NCBI RefSeq assembly: GCF_048564905.1
Contig: NC_133003.1
Location: 11,943,832-12,007,831 of the forward strand
DNA length: 64,000 nucleotides
Origin: Vicugna pacos
Lineage: Eukaryota > Chordata > Mammalia > Artiodactyla > Camelidae
Direction: 5' to 3'
Shown here: one piece after another, positions 8,950-21,697 of the stretch
Layout of the letters: every line of letters begins with the position of its first letter
Numbering within the stretch: the first letter of the stretch is position 1
The notes under the pieces: generated by a model
The model's database searches: none
Told to the model about the DNA's origin: nothing
What the model saw: only the letters and a program-made list of their open reading frames with translations
Program-made: the position numbers and the translations under genes

Positions 8950-11545
8950 CCAGGGCGGCCATAAGAAAGTACCACAAACTGTGTGCCTTGAAACAACAGA
9001 AATATATTGTCTCACAATTCTGGAAGCTAGAAGTCCAGAATTGAAGGGTCAGTAGGGTTGATTCCCTCTGAGGGATCTCGGGAAGACTGCTCCGTGCCTT
9101 TCTCCTATCTTCTGATAATGTCTCCCGTCCTTGCCTTATGGATGTGTTGTTCAAATCTCTGTCTCCTTCCAATGGCATTCTCCCTGTGTCTGCATATGGC
9201 CATATTATTTAAGGACACCAGTTACATTGGATCTGGGTCCTCCAATGTGACCTCATTTTAACTTAATTAATTATATCTGCCATGATCCTACTTCCAAATA
9301 AGGTCATATTTCAAGATAACCGAGGGGCTAGAACTTCAACATTTCTTTATCTGCACCTCTGGCCCACAAAAACTCAAGTTCTTCCCACTGCAAAATAAAC
9401 TCACTCCATTCCAACGTCCCCAAAATTCTTGACCCATTTTGTTGGTGGAGAATAGGTTCATGTCTCCTCACAGGAAGAATTCAGAGATAAGACACAGAGG
9501 TCAAAAAAGTGAGGTGGGGATTTATTAAGGTTTAGAATGGTCTCAAGGGGAGAACAGGCAGACTCAGCTGAGCGGGTGCGCTGAGTGTCTTTGGCAAGTT
9601 GGATACATAGAGGTGTTTGGGGTCATATTCCCCGATTTCCATTCCAGCTCCACCTTCGTGAGGGAAGGAGGGATTTTTGTTTTTATTTAGTCTGAATCAG
9701 AAGTGTCAGTGTTTGTGCATGACAGGTGCTTCTAACCTGCAAGGCTAGTTTTATTGTAATGAAGGCATAATGCTCAAAAGGTTACGTTTGGACCCTGGGG
9801 ATTCCTCTCTTTTCCCAGCTTTCTTTGTCTGCCTCCAGGACACTTTTTGCCCCCAAATGTGTGATTTCTTATCAATCTAGAGGTTCTTACTTTTCTCTGT
9901 CTGCCCAAGGACGCCTGTTGTTCACACAATGTATGGTTTCCTGGGATTTGGCTCATGTCATCCTTTCTTTGTTCGGATCTAGCTATCTGCCTTCTCTAAC
10001 AATTTCAGCATCAAGTCTGAGTCCCAAATCTCATCTAAACATAATCAACTCAATACAGCCCAAATGTCATTTCCCAAATCATCTTAATCAGATGTGAGTG
10101 AGGCAAAATTCCTCTCTATTTCTGAAGCCATGAAACAGAAAACAAGATGTCTGCTTCCAAGACACAATGGTGGCATGCATAGTATAGACATTCCTGTTTC
10201 AAAAGGGAGACATTGGAAGGGAAAAATGCATCACTGGTCTAAAGCAAGTTTGCAACTCAGCAGGGCAAATCCCATTAGGTCCCCAGGCCTGAGAATAATT
10301 CTGTGTGATTTGATGCTCTGTCATCTGGCTCTGCTGGAGTGACCTTACTCCCTTTGGCCCTTGATCACCCTACCCTTTGGAGACTAGCAGGTCCCCTCGG
10401 TCCAGGTGTCTGCATCTGTGACTCTGTCCTAAAAGTCATTCTTTCATTTCATCTCACTTTGTTCCTTCTCATTCTAGGCACGCAGGACTTCTACTAGTAC
10501 AAAATCCTCAAAATCTTCTTGGTTTTCTTTGGATATTGAGGAGAATCTAACATCAGACAAGGGGTCCCTACAGATCCTTCTCAGAGAACCACATCTTTAT
10601 CCCTAGTTACTGCTGAGGCGGGTGATTGGAGGTTGATTGGATCAGTGAGTCACATACCTCATCTCTTTAGCAAATGGTTGTCCAGCCACAGCATTAACCC
10701 TGTTTCTAGAGCATGCTGCTAAGATACTCTAGATCATTAAGCCCTGGTTCCTTTCTGTTTAGCAGCTCCTTCTTTGATTTATCTCTTTTCTTTTACATCT
10801 TATTATATGCAGCAAGGAGAAACCAGTCCACTTCTTCTAGTCTTTACTTAGAAATCTCTTCAGCTCAGTTTCTAAGTTCATCACTTACAAGTTTTGTTTT
10901 TCAAAAAATGGTAGAGCAAAATTCAGTCAAGTTCTCTGTCACCAGAAAGACAAGAAGGATTATCTCTCTGCCAGCATCTGATAACATAGTCCAAGTTTCT
11001 GTCTGAGACCTCACCAGGACCACCTTTAATGCCCATATTTCTATCAACAATCTCTTTAAGGCAATACAGGCTTTTTTCTGTCATGCCTCTCAAAGTGTGT
11101 CTAGTCTCTACCTATTGTGCTGAATTTCAAAGCTACGTCCACATTTTTAGGTATTTGTTAAGCACGACTCCACTTCTTGGTACCAACGTCTGTATTAATT
11201 ACTTAAGCCTGTCATAACAAATTACTATAAATTAGATGGCTTGAAATAACAGGAATTTATCATCTCACTGTTCTGGATGCTGGAAGTCTGAAATTAAGGT
11301 GTTGGGCAAGGTTGATTCTTTCTGAGAGCTCTGAGGGGAAATTTGTTCCATTCCTTTTTCTCAGCTTCTGAAGATGGCTGGCCATCCTTGGTACTCCTTA
11401 CCTTGCTGGAGAACCATTCCAGCCCAGTGCTGCACCAGCCAAATCTCTGACTGCATCTCCACAGCGTTCTTCTTGTGTTTCTGTGTCTTCCCTGGTCACA
11501 GTCCTATTGGATTAGGGACCTACCTGCTCCTTCTAATTCACAGTA
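8950..11545 (-). mobile_element. MaLR element (MLT1/MST type) with both LTRs, antisense
   Basis: Left LTR (about 8950-9345, the element's 3' LTR) shows the antisense MaLR signature 'ggcggccataagaaagtacc', 'ttgtctcacaattctggaag' and 'tatttaaggacaccagttac'. Right LTR (about 11191-11545) repeats it: 'tgtattaattacttaagcc', 'atctcactgttctggatgct'. The interior matches MaLR internal sequence: 'aaaataaactcactccattc', then 'cccaaatctcatctaaacat', 'tctgcttccaagacacaatg' and 'agggcaaatcccattaggtc'. A different LTR (9440-10001) is inserted in the interior. MaLR elements of this kind are non-coding ERVL-related fossils; the divergence between the two LTRs suggests an insertion that predates the camelid lineage. 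Confidence 0.8.
9440..10001 (-). mobile_element. LTR inserted into MaLR interior, 4-bp duplication
   Basis: A 562-bp block that starts TG (TGTTGGTGGAG) and ends CA (CTAACA) interrupts the MaLR interior. The 4-bp 'attt' at 9436-9439 is repeated at 10002-10005, the duplication length usual for gammaretroviral (ERV1) integration. The antisense polyadenylation signal 'tttatt' lies at about 9522-9527, near the left end, so the LTR is on the minus strand. No internal retroviral genes remain; it is a solo LTR fossil, younger than its host element. Confidence 0.78.
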
Positions 11546-11549
11546 AAGT

Positions 11550-11725
11550 TGAAATGGCTATAAAGATTAATTCAGATGTCACAGATAACTAACAGAATTT
11601 CATTGAACTTCACCACTGGCAGAATTGAGAATGTCAAATTTTCATCTTTGTAATATAGTTACATAGTCTAAGAGCTTAAAAATGTAAAAGGAAAATGACA
11701 TCTTTAGTCACCTGCATAAAAATTT
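11550..11725. other. Short unique stretch
   Basis: Nothing recognised. Confidence 0.4.
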
Positions 11726-11729
11726 CTGT

Positions 11730-11860
11730 TTCCTAACATTTACAAGGATAATAACAGGGTCTGTTTTAGGAGTATTTGAAATTAAAATGAGATTATGTAT
11801 GTAAAATGCTTACCATCATCCACGGCGTAGGGTGAGGCACTCAATATGTAGTACATGAAA
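11730..11860 (+). repeat. MIR SINE 3' half
   Basis: Sense core to tail: 'ataataacagggtctgtttt', 'aaaatgagattatgtatgta', then 'gaggcactcaatatgtag', matching the end of MIR. Confidence 0.65.
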
Positions 11861-11869
11861 TGAATTGGT

Positions 11870-13950
11870 GGTAAAAAAAATTGTTTTGAAGAAGGTTGTT
11901 GGAATTATAAACATATTTTTGCCTAAGAAGCAATATCAAAAATGAAGATGGCTGTGTAGCTAGGCTAGACCCAAAAGACAGTTTAGACCCTTAAGTGACT
12001 TAAGGTATAAATTAAAGTCCTAACTAAACCATTGCTAATTGACTAATGTTTTTTAAGAGCTGCTATGTATTATAGTAGGTGACTAATTTCCAACATTAGA
12101 CAGTGTTCAGAGTTCCAGAGGTTTCCTTGCCTAGCCCATGTGTCAGTTATTGTCAGAGTGTAGTCAGGACAGGGGCTCTGCAATCTGTTACTGGTTTGTG
12201 ATAAGAAGAGAGCAATCACTGGGAACAAATGTTCAGAAATCTTTGCAGCAATTAGATGGAGTGATTTTATGCCTGTTGACTCTAATAATTGCAAAAAATT
12301 GGACTTGTTATTTGGTAAATTATTTATATTGTATTTTACAAAAGTTTTGGCCCATAATGGTTTGGAGGGTGGGTGTAAGAGTAACAGGTCCTCAACACAG
12401 ACAGACCACAGATAGTTTGAGAAGCAAGGATGTTAAGTCACTGCTTCAGTCTCTTTCAGATCACCCTGGTTTATTTTCTTTGTAGAAATTACCAGTATTT
12501 GAAATTAACATGTTTGCTGAAGTTTTATCTAGTCTCTCTCCTTCCACTAGAGGGTAATTTGGGGGAGAGGAGGTCTTCTCTCTGTCTGAGTGCCAACAGT
12601 CAGTACAGTGTCCAACACAGTGTCCAGCTAAATAAATGTCAGTTGACTGGACAAGGGGATTAAATTTAATTGCTGTTGTTACCACAGTAACAGCTGTTTC
12701 CATACAAGAGGCACAGGTCATCAACGCTCTGTCCAGGTGTGGCTTCCAGCTGTCTTGAAGTGGAGAGGGGCTGGCGGCTTCCTTCTCCAAATCACAGAAT
12801 CAAATTTGTGACTCCAGAAAATCTTTGGAATTTCATGAATAATCAGCTTCTTTGAATGACAAGGCTCTGCTTTCTGACCAGTTAGCATCATAATTATAAA
12901 CCTTTTTTTAAACTAAAGATTTTGAATAGACTCTATGTTGTTAACTGTATTTGAATTAAACACTATGTGCTTGTGGTAATAAACTGTATTTTTAAAATTG
13001 TTTCCACTTATTTTCAGACCATTTTCTAATCCAGACTTACCTCCCTTGCCCTATTAGTATAAATTGCAGAGTCTTCACTGTCATGGTTAAAAGGGAGTAA
13101 GTTAATTTAGATCCCTGGATGACTAAAGCTGGAAGGATATTTTTAGTGATTTTAATGACTGAATCTTGTGGTTTGCTGCAAAGACAGTATTAGAAGCTTC
13201 TATTGAAGTTAGGAAGGGATGATGAGGAGGTATGTGTTCCAAGGGTTTAGGGGGTGATGGGGGAGCAATGGGAAATAGGGGAAAAAACTGTTTTCCAATT
13301 ACATAACAGCAAATACCATAGCTGTCCTTACAGAAGGTCAGAAACACAGCAGCTGAAGCTGTCACATAATAGACAATTTGATGATAATAACTAAGAAAAC
13401 ACAAAAGGCAGCTAATCTCCCCCCTACTGATAAAGCCGTCTGAGGTAGATCAATTTAGTCATGGTTGTTGTGAGGAAATTGCTCTTGTTTGATGTTTCAC
13501 AAGCAGATGATGTAGTTTCCTAGGAAACATCCTTTTCCACTTAAATCTAATTCTCCCACGTTGTGGGATCTGATGACTCACTCAGCCTGACTTTTCTCTC
13601 ACTTCCCTCTCCCCATTAAAGGGGACCGACTGGCTGGAAATCTACTAAATGAAATGAATTTATTAGCTCTTTTCACCTTGTTCTTTACTTAACTCTTGTG
13701 CTTCTTTCTCATAAACCTAACTGCTCCCCCAATATGAAGGACCAGAAGTAATGAAGGAGCAAAGCGTGTGATGTGAGCAAGTGTTGGACAGCGACTTCTG
13801 TCAATTTCTTGGTTATTAAACTGTATCTCAGCTTCTACCTTTAAATGGAAAACATTACATGCATGGAAACGTTTTTTCCTTGTAACATGTAGAGGAATTT
13901 GATGTCGGTTTAATTTCAGATCCCCAGTCACGCTTTACTGTATGGTTATG
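11870..13950. other. Unique stretch, no gene seen
   Basis: About 2 kb without a convincing exon. The 3' end of an L2-like sequence may lie near 12590-12640 ('agtgtccagctaaataaatg'), too diverged to assign. Open frames here are short and overlap on both strands. A TGACTCA (AP-1-like) heptamer at 13574-13580 is noted without any functional claim. Confidence 0.5.
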
Positions 13951-13955
13951 TGAGT

Positions 13956-13991
13956 AAGAGAGAGGGAGAGGAGAGAGAGAAAGAGAAGGAA
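13956..13991. repeat. (GA)n purine repeat
   Basis: GAGAGA runs interrupted by GGGAG and AAGAG. Confidence 0.85.
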
Positions 13992-14127
13992 ACATACAAC
14001 TAAGAGAATTTATGCAGGCATTTTCATTCTTATTAGAACCAATTGATCGAAGCCTTGCCACAAAAAAAAGAAAATCTAGAGCTTGAAGACAGTCAAAATA
14101 TAATTTTAATTTGTGAAGTGCAGATAC

Positions 14128-14262
14128 ATGATATATATTATATTATTTAATATAATATATTTAATATACATATATTTATTTAACTTATTATTAAACAAAT
14201 CTATATAATTTATTTAATTAATTATAAAATAGAAATATATTTAATTTATGTATATAAATTAA
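14128..14262. repeat. AT-rich low-complexity block
   Basis: About 135 bases that are over 90% A+T by eye, with nested TATTTAATATA and TTTAATTAATT motifs giving many small inverted repeats. Confidence 0.85.
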
Positions 14263-14547
14263 AGTAGCATGCTCCCCACTCCTAAATAGTGAGCCACAGT
14301 TAATTGACCTCACACATTCTAAGCAGCGCTGTATCTTTGATAACTGGGGAGGTGGCACAGATGTGAGTGACAGAGAGAGGTCTGCTGAGATTCATCATGA
14401 ATAAGGAATTCTCGGAGCAAAACGTCACTAACTGCTCCAGTGGCAGCAGAGAATACCCCCGGTGAAAGGGCCCAGACTTTGTGCTGTGGGTACGCCCCTG
14501 CTGGCCTATGCTGAGTTAGCCACATTGTCTTCTTCCCTTCTTGCTAC

Positions 14548-14755
14548 ACTCACTGAGGCTTTACTGTGTGCCAGGAATTGTGCTCATTGCTTTCCTTACG
14601 CTCTCACATGTGAGATGAGGTATGATATTTTTACCTCCATTTTACAGATGAGAAAAATCAAGGTCTAGAGCTGGTAAACGCTTTGCCCAAAGTCACAGAG
14701 CTTAGGGCGGTTTAGGACTCATTCTCAGCTCTGTTGTCTATGATCTTTATCACAA
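14548..14755 (-). repeat. MIR SINE
   Basis: Clear antisense MIR: 'ctgtgtgccaggaattgtgc', 'acctccattttacagatgag', 'gcccaaagtcacagagctta', then a diverged head. Confidence 0.82.
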
Positions 14756-14759
14756 TTTT

Positions 14760-15780
14760 ATATTCTTTCTTTCATGGATGTATGCATTAGTTTTCTTAAA
14801 GGTGAGAGATTGTAGAGGCTATGACAATGCCTGTAGCTGAGCCACCAAGCCGCTACTTTCACAAAAGCAATTGTAAACCTGTCCCAAGCTGAGATGGGTC
14901 TGACCACTTCGCCGCAAACAAAAGCAGGATCAATATGGTTGTCAACCCAACTTTAGCAGTATGGTTCCCTGGGGAAGACTTACTAACATAGCACCAGATA
15001 GTCCTGAGAATGATCTTTCACTCTGAGGATACCTTTCACTCTGAGGATACGAGAACCAGAGATGATACGTTCTCATCTAACTCCTGTGCTGAATATTCCT
15101 ACCACAGCATTCGTTGTATCCATGTGGATGGAAGGAGCTAGGGTAGAGAACATTTCATGGGTGGCTCAAAATAAAGCCATCTTTGGTTAAAACCGTAACA
15201 ATAATCTGCTCCCTTATAGATGCTTCCCACTTCAGGCTTCTTAGAAAACACTGACCAATAGACTTCATTTATAAACTCTTGAAAACCAGTGGTCTAACTC
15301 GAAAACAACTCATGAGTTAGCTCTTAGTCCATTATGAACCACCATGAAACTTCAGTGATGTTCAGCAATAAATACGACTGTGGAGAAAAACTGATTTAGA
15401 CTTGAATGTTCTTGTATAGACATATGTCTGCAGCAGTCTAGACATCTAGGCTGTACTTGGTTAGGGAGCCTCTGTCTCCTCACGTGTGTGTCTCGTCCTT
15501 CTCCTGGGTCCAGCGGGCTAGCTCAGGCACGTTCTTTTCATCATGGTGACACAGGCTCTGGAGCACAAGTTTAAACACATAAGACCTGGCAGAGGGCAGA
15601 GTCAGAACTGACACACCACCACTTCCACCAAGTTCTATTGGCCAAGCAGCGCTGTATAGTAGAACCCAAAAAATGTCTGCTTTGCTTTCCACAGAGCACT
15701 AGGTGTGGGTACAGAGAAAATGAAGAATTGAGGTCAATCATATGATCTACCAGGGAAAATGTGCCACATTTTAAATTCTA
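14760..15780. other. Unique stretch, no gene seen
   Basis: No repeat family identified apart from the short tandem duplication at 15015-15050. No supported exon. Confidence 0.45.
15015..15050. repeat. Perfect 18-bp tandem duplication
   Basis: 'ctttcactctgaggatac' occurs twice with no spacer and no mismatch (15015-15032, 15033-15050). Confidence 0.95.
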
Positions 15781-15784
15781 CATC

Positions 15785-15960
15785 TGACTAATGGTGTGAA
15801 ATTGGGCAGTTTATTTATAATCTGAGTCTTAATTTCTTTTGTTGTTGTTGTTGTTGTTAAGCTGCATGATTCCTAGCACATGGAGTCCTTGTGAGAATTG
15901 AATGTGGGAAAGCCTATGAGATTCCCCAGTATGAAAATGGAAAAGTAGCTGGTTCAGGCT
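15785..15960 (+). repeat. Possible MIR holding a (GTT)n run
   Basis: 'aaattgggcagtttatttat' and 'ctgagtcttaatttctttt' resemble the sense MIR core, and the 3' part 'ccttgtgagaattgaatgtg' is MIR-like. A (GTT)n microsatellite at 15838-15858 sits in the middle. Confidence 0.4.
15838..15858. repeat. (GTT)n microsatellite
   Basis: Six to seven GTT units in a row. Confidence 0.9.
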
Positions 15961-15964
15961 CCAG

Positions 15965-18140
15965 AAAGTTCCATCTTTCCTCCTACTCTGGCCAGCGCCC
16001 TCGCTCACTCACTTTCTTTCAGTGTTCCCACTTCAGAAGTGTTCCCTTGTGATGTTCAAGGAGATTTCCTCCTGAGGTTGAGAGACTGAATTACAGGATT
16101 TTCTAGTCTTTGTTTGGCCTCATTTTGGCCCTTGTATGCTACCATATGACAATTAAGACTATACAAATGATTATTTTCCAGGAGGCACAGATGTTGTTTG
16201 TTTCATTTGAGAACCCAAGTCCTTATTGGCCCTACTTTTAAGGTCCATTTCCTGGGAAACATTGCATCCACAGAACAGTAAAGAGCAGCAGATGACATTA
16301 TTAATATCTAAAGACTCATTAAATTCTACTGAGTGTTAAAATGTCCCAAACTCTCTAGAGAGTTCTGAATATAAATGTTCATTTAACCTTCCTTTAAATT
16401 GCAGTATTTGAGTAGGAGAAGGAATCAGATTTTGGTCAGCAAATGTTACATAACAGCTGCTTTCAGAGGGCTCTTGTCTGTTCCCATTTCTTTTGGATGT
16501 TTGAATTTGTAACTGTAAGAAGTCTTTTCTGGGATATAAGATTGCCTTTACCTTCAGGCTCAACAGCTTCTCTCACTGCTTTTTGGGGACAGTCATTGGC
16601 TAGATCTCTGTGTCTTAAATTCCAGTGAAAATATCACATACCCTTCCGGAATCCATCAATGACAGCTTCTGTCGTGGGAGATGTGAAAAAGATTAAATAA
16701 GAAAGAATAAGCAGCATAGTACATCTTCTAGGAGACTAGCCAGGGTATCTTGCGACCTGGCTGAATCTGGAGGAGTTGTTTTTCTAAAGTTTAGGTATGT
16801 GAGTAGGCTCAGATAGACTTCCCGGTGTGAGGATGACTCTGGATGTGATGGAGGTAGGCCAGGAGCAGACAATTACACCGACAATTATGTCACCGAGGCA
16901 ACCATCTAGGACCGTAGGGAAGTGGAGTAGGAGGGACCCTTGGCCTCAACCATTGGGTAGATAGAGCATTATAATGGGAGCCAGGAGCAGGGTATTTGCA
17001 GGTTCACAGAGTGGTGCAGATAAAGAATGGGCTTATACTGTGGAACAAGATTGGGACCTGGCTCCAAAACCAGACCAAACTACTCTCTTACTTTGATGCT
17101 GGATTGAACTGTTCTGACCCTCAACCCTATTACACACTTGTTGGGTAGAAACAGCTCTGCATACATGTGACTTTTCTTCCATACATCTCCATCTCTGGTA
17201 GGAAATATTTGGCACCGTTCACCTCTAGCTGAGAGCAAACAAAAGTGAGCTGTGGACCTATTCCCAACCTGAGAACTTCAAAAATCTGAAAGGACTCAGA
17301 ATAAAACAGAAAGCTGGAATTTCAAAGAGAACTTAACTAAGTGGCAAGTGATGCTGAAGCTCCCATGGATTAGTAAAGGTGGAAAATCATTTACCACTCA
17401 GGAGCCTGAAGGGGCAAGGAGAGGAAAGGAAGGCTGGTGAGAGCTGAAGCTGCGAACTTGAGACCACCTGACATGATGTTCTAGAGGTCCCTATTACAGC
17501 TGAGCCCCTGAGGTCTGGAGAGAATGGGGTAAGCGCCCTGACCTCTCTCTGTCCCAGATTCCTGTTGGGACCACCCACTGGGGAGCCTAGTCAGAGCCCA
17601 AAGGGAAGGGAACCTTGATGAGGTAAGGGGTCAGAACTTGAGGGACCAGGGCAGAGAAGGTAGAGTTTGGATTTGAAGGAGGACAAGAGGAAGATGACAT
17701 AAAAATTCTTGACATGATTAAATCCATTTAGTCTATCAGTTCTGACTTACCTTTCAAATAAATTACCCTCATTGCCTTTAACCATCTTCTACTTATCAAA
17801 GCTGAGGCCTTAGAGATGAAATAGTTCATAAATACATTCATCTCATTTTAATAATTTCTTAGTGTAGGATCTTAGAGATTTGTTTGCATTGCTAAAAAAA
17901 AAAAAAGAGCAAACACTAAAAAATAAATCTGTGTGTGCTGACGTGTAGTATGATCTCCATTTCCCTGAGAAGGAAGCTCAAAGAGCCTGCAGGAGCTGAG
18001 GCTGGTCCATATCCCTAGAGTAACATCACAGTGATGTCTGATGCTAAGGTCAGAGAACTCCCCAGTTGTCAGCACGCTGCCTCCATGCTGCTGTGAAACT
18101 CTGAATGCCATGAAACTAATGCAGTGGGACCAATTCCATT
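15965..18140. other. Unique stretch, no gene seen
   Basis: About 2.2 kb with no recognised repeat except an A13 run near 17894. Open frames are short and none has splice or family support. Confidence 0.5.
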
Positions 18141-18147
18141 CCACATT

Positions 18148-18235
18148 CATTGACCACCTAATATATTCCAGGCACTGTGCTAGGTGCATAAAAGAGTGGT
18201 AAGTAAGACATCATGGAATTAGAAACTTTAATCCT
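18148..18235 (-). repeat. MIR SINE fragment
   Basis: 'cattgaccacctaatatatt' followed by 'ccaggcactgtgctaggtgc' is the antisense MIR/L2-like tail; the rest is lost. Confidence 0.6.
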
Positions 18236-18239
18236 TTTA

Positions 18240-19280
18240 GAGAGCTGCCTAAAAGTGCCTGCCGTCTATATACTGCTGGTATGCCAGTGATGGTATTTTG
18301 CCTATTTTTATTTTAGTGAAAAAGCTAGTGTTTACTTATTTGCTTCAGTAATCTTCTCCCCCTCTATATTTTAGATCCTTCTATTATATCTTTTTAAACT
18401 CCTTCTCTTTCTGCATCTCTTCTTGCCCACACTCCCCACCCCTATTGTCTTCCCGAAATCCTGAGAAACGCTGCACAAAGGTGAGGTTGCCTCTTGACAC
18501 GAAGGATCGGAGGTATCATCTTTGCTCTGAGAGGCCTTGGTACTCTGGTTATAACACTACGTAGCTAATTATCAAGCATCTCCAGGTACTTGGCATGGAA
18601 ACAGGCAAATTACACACATAATCTCCTTTAATTTGTTCCTGTGTGTGGAATTTATTTGCACACATCAATTCTTTGCTTATAGTGCTGCTGACATCAAAGT
18701 GATGAATGTCATGAAACTAACAAAAGAGCAAATCACCCTGATTTCTAACCCTGATGGCACTTAGTCTTCTCAGGTTTACGTAGCTCTCATTTGTTTTAAC
18801 GCACAGAGGTCTGAATATAAAGTAAAGTAAAAATGGCTATGTGGAGGAAAAGCCTTGAAAAGGGAAAATGAGGCATCCCATGGCATGTGCTAGACTAGCC
18901 TTGAATGAGTTTCATGAACACAAATCACAATGATAGAGAGGCAGCATGTAAATGGAGCCTGAATACTTGGTATCTCCACCCACTCCATTAATCTGAAGCA
19001 GATCCCTGATGGGATTATATTCCCTTCCTTCTGTCTTGAGCACTCTTTCCCTGAAAACACCTCTTTTTTTCCTGCCACTTTTTTTTTCCTGCACTTTTTT
19101 AAAAACCAATCTTGGCTTTGGGGAGGGTTTTCTCAGCAGCTCTGGGAAAAGCTGCATTCAAGTACAGGACTGTAGAAGTTTATAGAGTCAGGAGACAGTT
19201 TGGAAATTATCTCATGCATCTTCCTCATCTCACCTACTAAGAATCCCCAGTCTAGCAATGCAGAAATATAAATTTCTGAG
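18240..19280. other. Unique stretch
   Basis: A weak antisense MIR trace may lie at 18560-18650 ('ccaggtacttggcatggaaa'). Otherwise nothing recognised. Confidence 0.4.
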
Positions 19281-19282
19281 AT

Positions 19283-19435
19283 GATGGAAATTTCCCATCT
19301 CTGCACTGTCTAATACAGTAGCCACTATCAACATGTAGCTACTGTACACCTGAAATGTGGTTAGTGTGACTGAATTCTGAATTTTGTTTACCTTTAATTT
19401 TAATTTAAATTCAGACACTTAGGGATAGAAGCTGC
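19283..19435 (+). mobile_element. hAT-Charlie-type nonautonomous transposon fragment
   Basis: 'gcactgtctaatacagtagc' then 'cactatcaacatgtagctac', 'ctgaaatgtggttagtgtga' and an AT-rich centre ending 'aatttaaattcagaca' match the left half of a hAT MER element known for the 'tagccacatgtggcta' motif. The other half is missing. Exact MER number not assigned. Confidence 0.6.
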
Positions 19436-19439
19436 CATA

Positions 19440-21690
19440 CTGAATAGTGGAGGTCTGGATTGGACCCAATGCCACACAGCTTTTAAGTGGAAGAACTCAC
19501 CTGATTGTACAGGCATTTGACTCAGTTCAAGGATCTTTTATGGTTTTCAAATGCTGGAGTAAGTCAATCAGCTAAGTCCAGAATGCATAATTAAGGTACA
19601 GGGGAGAATTGTCAGGTGACCTGGCAGTGACAAAGCAAAGTGGGAGCTGTTAGAATTTGGTAGTGCAAGAAGAAGGGGGATCTACCATTAGTGTCATAGT
19701 ATAATATGGTTAGACCAGATATGATGTGCACATTGATGAAAAGAAAAAAGAAGTTTGGATTTATTGTAAGATTTTTATAAAGACAGCTGAAATGAAAGCT
19801 AAAATATTTATATGACCATAAAAATTAGGAGGAAGAGGGGAACAAGAAAGATAAAATTGAATGGATATAAGGATGTTAATTTTATCTTGAGCTGGAAGTT
19901 AATAATAGACAGTGTCCTAAAATGGACAAATTAAAGAATAAATAAGCAAAAATCATCACAGTGTCTAAGAGCAGCAGAGGGGAAAGCTCCCTACTCCTTG
20001 CCCCTGTGGAGTAGGACGATGAGTAGGGAAAGATGGATAGATACACAGGGAATTAATGTTTCTCTTTGAAAGAAAATAATTTTATTATTTTGGGCTACAT
20101 TTTGCTTCCTTAGATTTTTAAACAAATAAAAACAATTTCTGTGAGCTTCATGGGCTTGAAATTAGGGCAAAAAATAAATTTATCAGAAAAACTTTTTAAA
20201 TGGAGGGATGCTTGGAAACAACACTTAAGGCACAATTAAGTAGATCACTGCTTTTCCTCATGTATTTAGCTAGACATACAAAAATATTTACCCACAGAAT
20301 CATTTGTATTTGTCTGATACACAATGAGAGTGATTTTTGTCTGGCAATCTCAGTCTCTGGCTGCATTAAGTTAGATCTCCTAAATAATGATTCAGTGTAG
20401 TCAAAATAAGATACATTTCACTGAGTGCCATACAAATTCAAACACAGCTCATAATACACTCCAGTCAAAGAACAACAAATTAAAGGCAGATGTGATCTTG
20501 CCTATTGGAATCTCACAAGAAGAAGTGTTCTTGTACACTGTGCAGCCTGGCTCTTTGACACACATGTTGAGTCTGAATGGGGTAGAGCCCAGAAGAGAGT
20601 TGTGGGAAACAAGGCAAGGATGCTCAGGCTGTGGCAGTTACAGTCCATTTTTGAGCTCAGTGTTGAGAATCCTGGACATGTGGCTGTTGGTGGGGACTGA
20701 GGATGGGCAGTTAACCTTCTGTAGAGCTGTTGTACAGACAATGAAGTAACAACCTCAGAATGTGGTAAGTCCACAGATCCTAACAAGGCATGGACATCTG
20801 GGAATAGGATGTATTTCATAGGCTGGGGAGCAGACTGGCAAGAGCAAGTTGAAGAGTGGGTCCCAACCAACCAGTGGGCATGTGGAGAAAGGCCTTGCCC
20901 AGCACAATCAGACTGGTAAATCCATCCCTACTCTGCAGGAGCTCACTCACCAGTTTTACACTTGAGAAGAAGGAAGTTGGATACAAATGGGGTGCCCCAG
21001 AGTGTGATCCCCTTGGTGATAACCACCTGACCATGGTCTGGTAAGACTCTAGGTGTAGTGATGAATGTATTCTCATATGATCCTGTGCATAACTTTTGCA
21101 TCCCTGTTTTCAAGTCTCATTTCCTAAAATGTCATTTTGAGTCATTTCACATTCTTAAATGTGATCCATACAGTAAGCCTCCAGTTGTTGTACCTCAGTG
21201 GTCCAAAATGGTGCAGGATTCTCTCCATCTAGACCCTACCAGGGCAGAGGAAGCAAAATAAAAGTAGTTTTATTTGCTTTCATTCCCTACCATAAAGAAA
21301 TTCTGAAGTCAGACTAGTCCATGATTTTTCTGTGCTTAACTGACCTGTAAAGAGAAATGTTCATCTCAAGGATTTCATCCTCCTACCTCAGTTGGCTACA
21401 GACTTCCAGTTGCACTAACCCAGTGTGCAGTGTGTTCACCCAAGGGACATTTTTCCGAGTCTCCAGCACCAGATTCTTGCCCAACATTCCTAAAGAAACT
21501 CTAAGCTAGCCCTGCATTGCTAATGGAGAGTAGGGAACTGAGACCTCCCCACTCTCAGACCCTTTCTATCAAATGTGGATCTTCCTTCCAGAAGCCCCTT
21601 TGTTTTCATTGTAGGTTCACTGCTCTTGCACGATGTCAAGAATTACCATGGGTGTCCTACTTCCTTCAAAACCAATTACACAGAAAGTCA
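19440..21690. other. Unique stretch, stop-poor in part
   Basis: No gene recognised. Between about 20387 and 21076 open frames of 86 to 122 codons overlap on both strands, which argues for stop-poor composition and against coding. No repeat family recognised. Confidence 0.45.
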
Positions 21691-21697
21691 TGCTTAC

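Noticed and set aside
8950-11545. Coding genes in the open frames of the MaLR and inserted LTR
   Set aside because: Frames there are short and lie in elements known to be non-coding or in LTR sequence.
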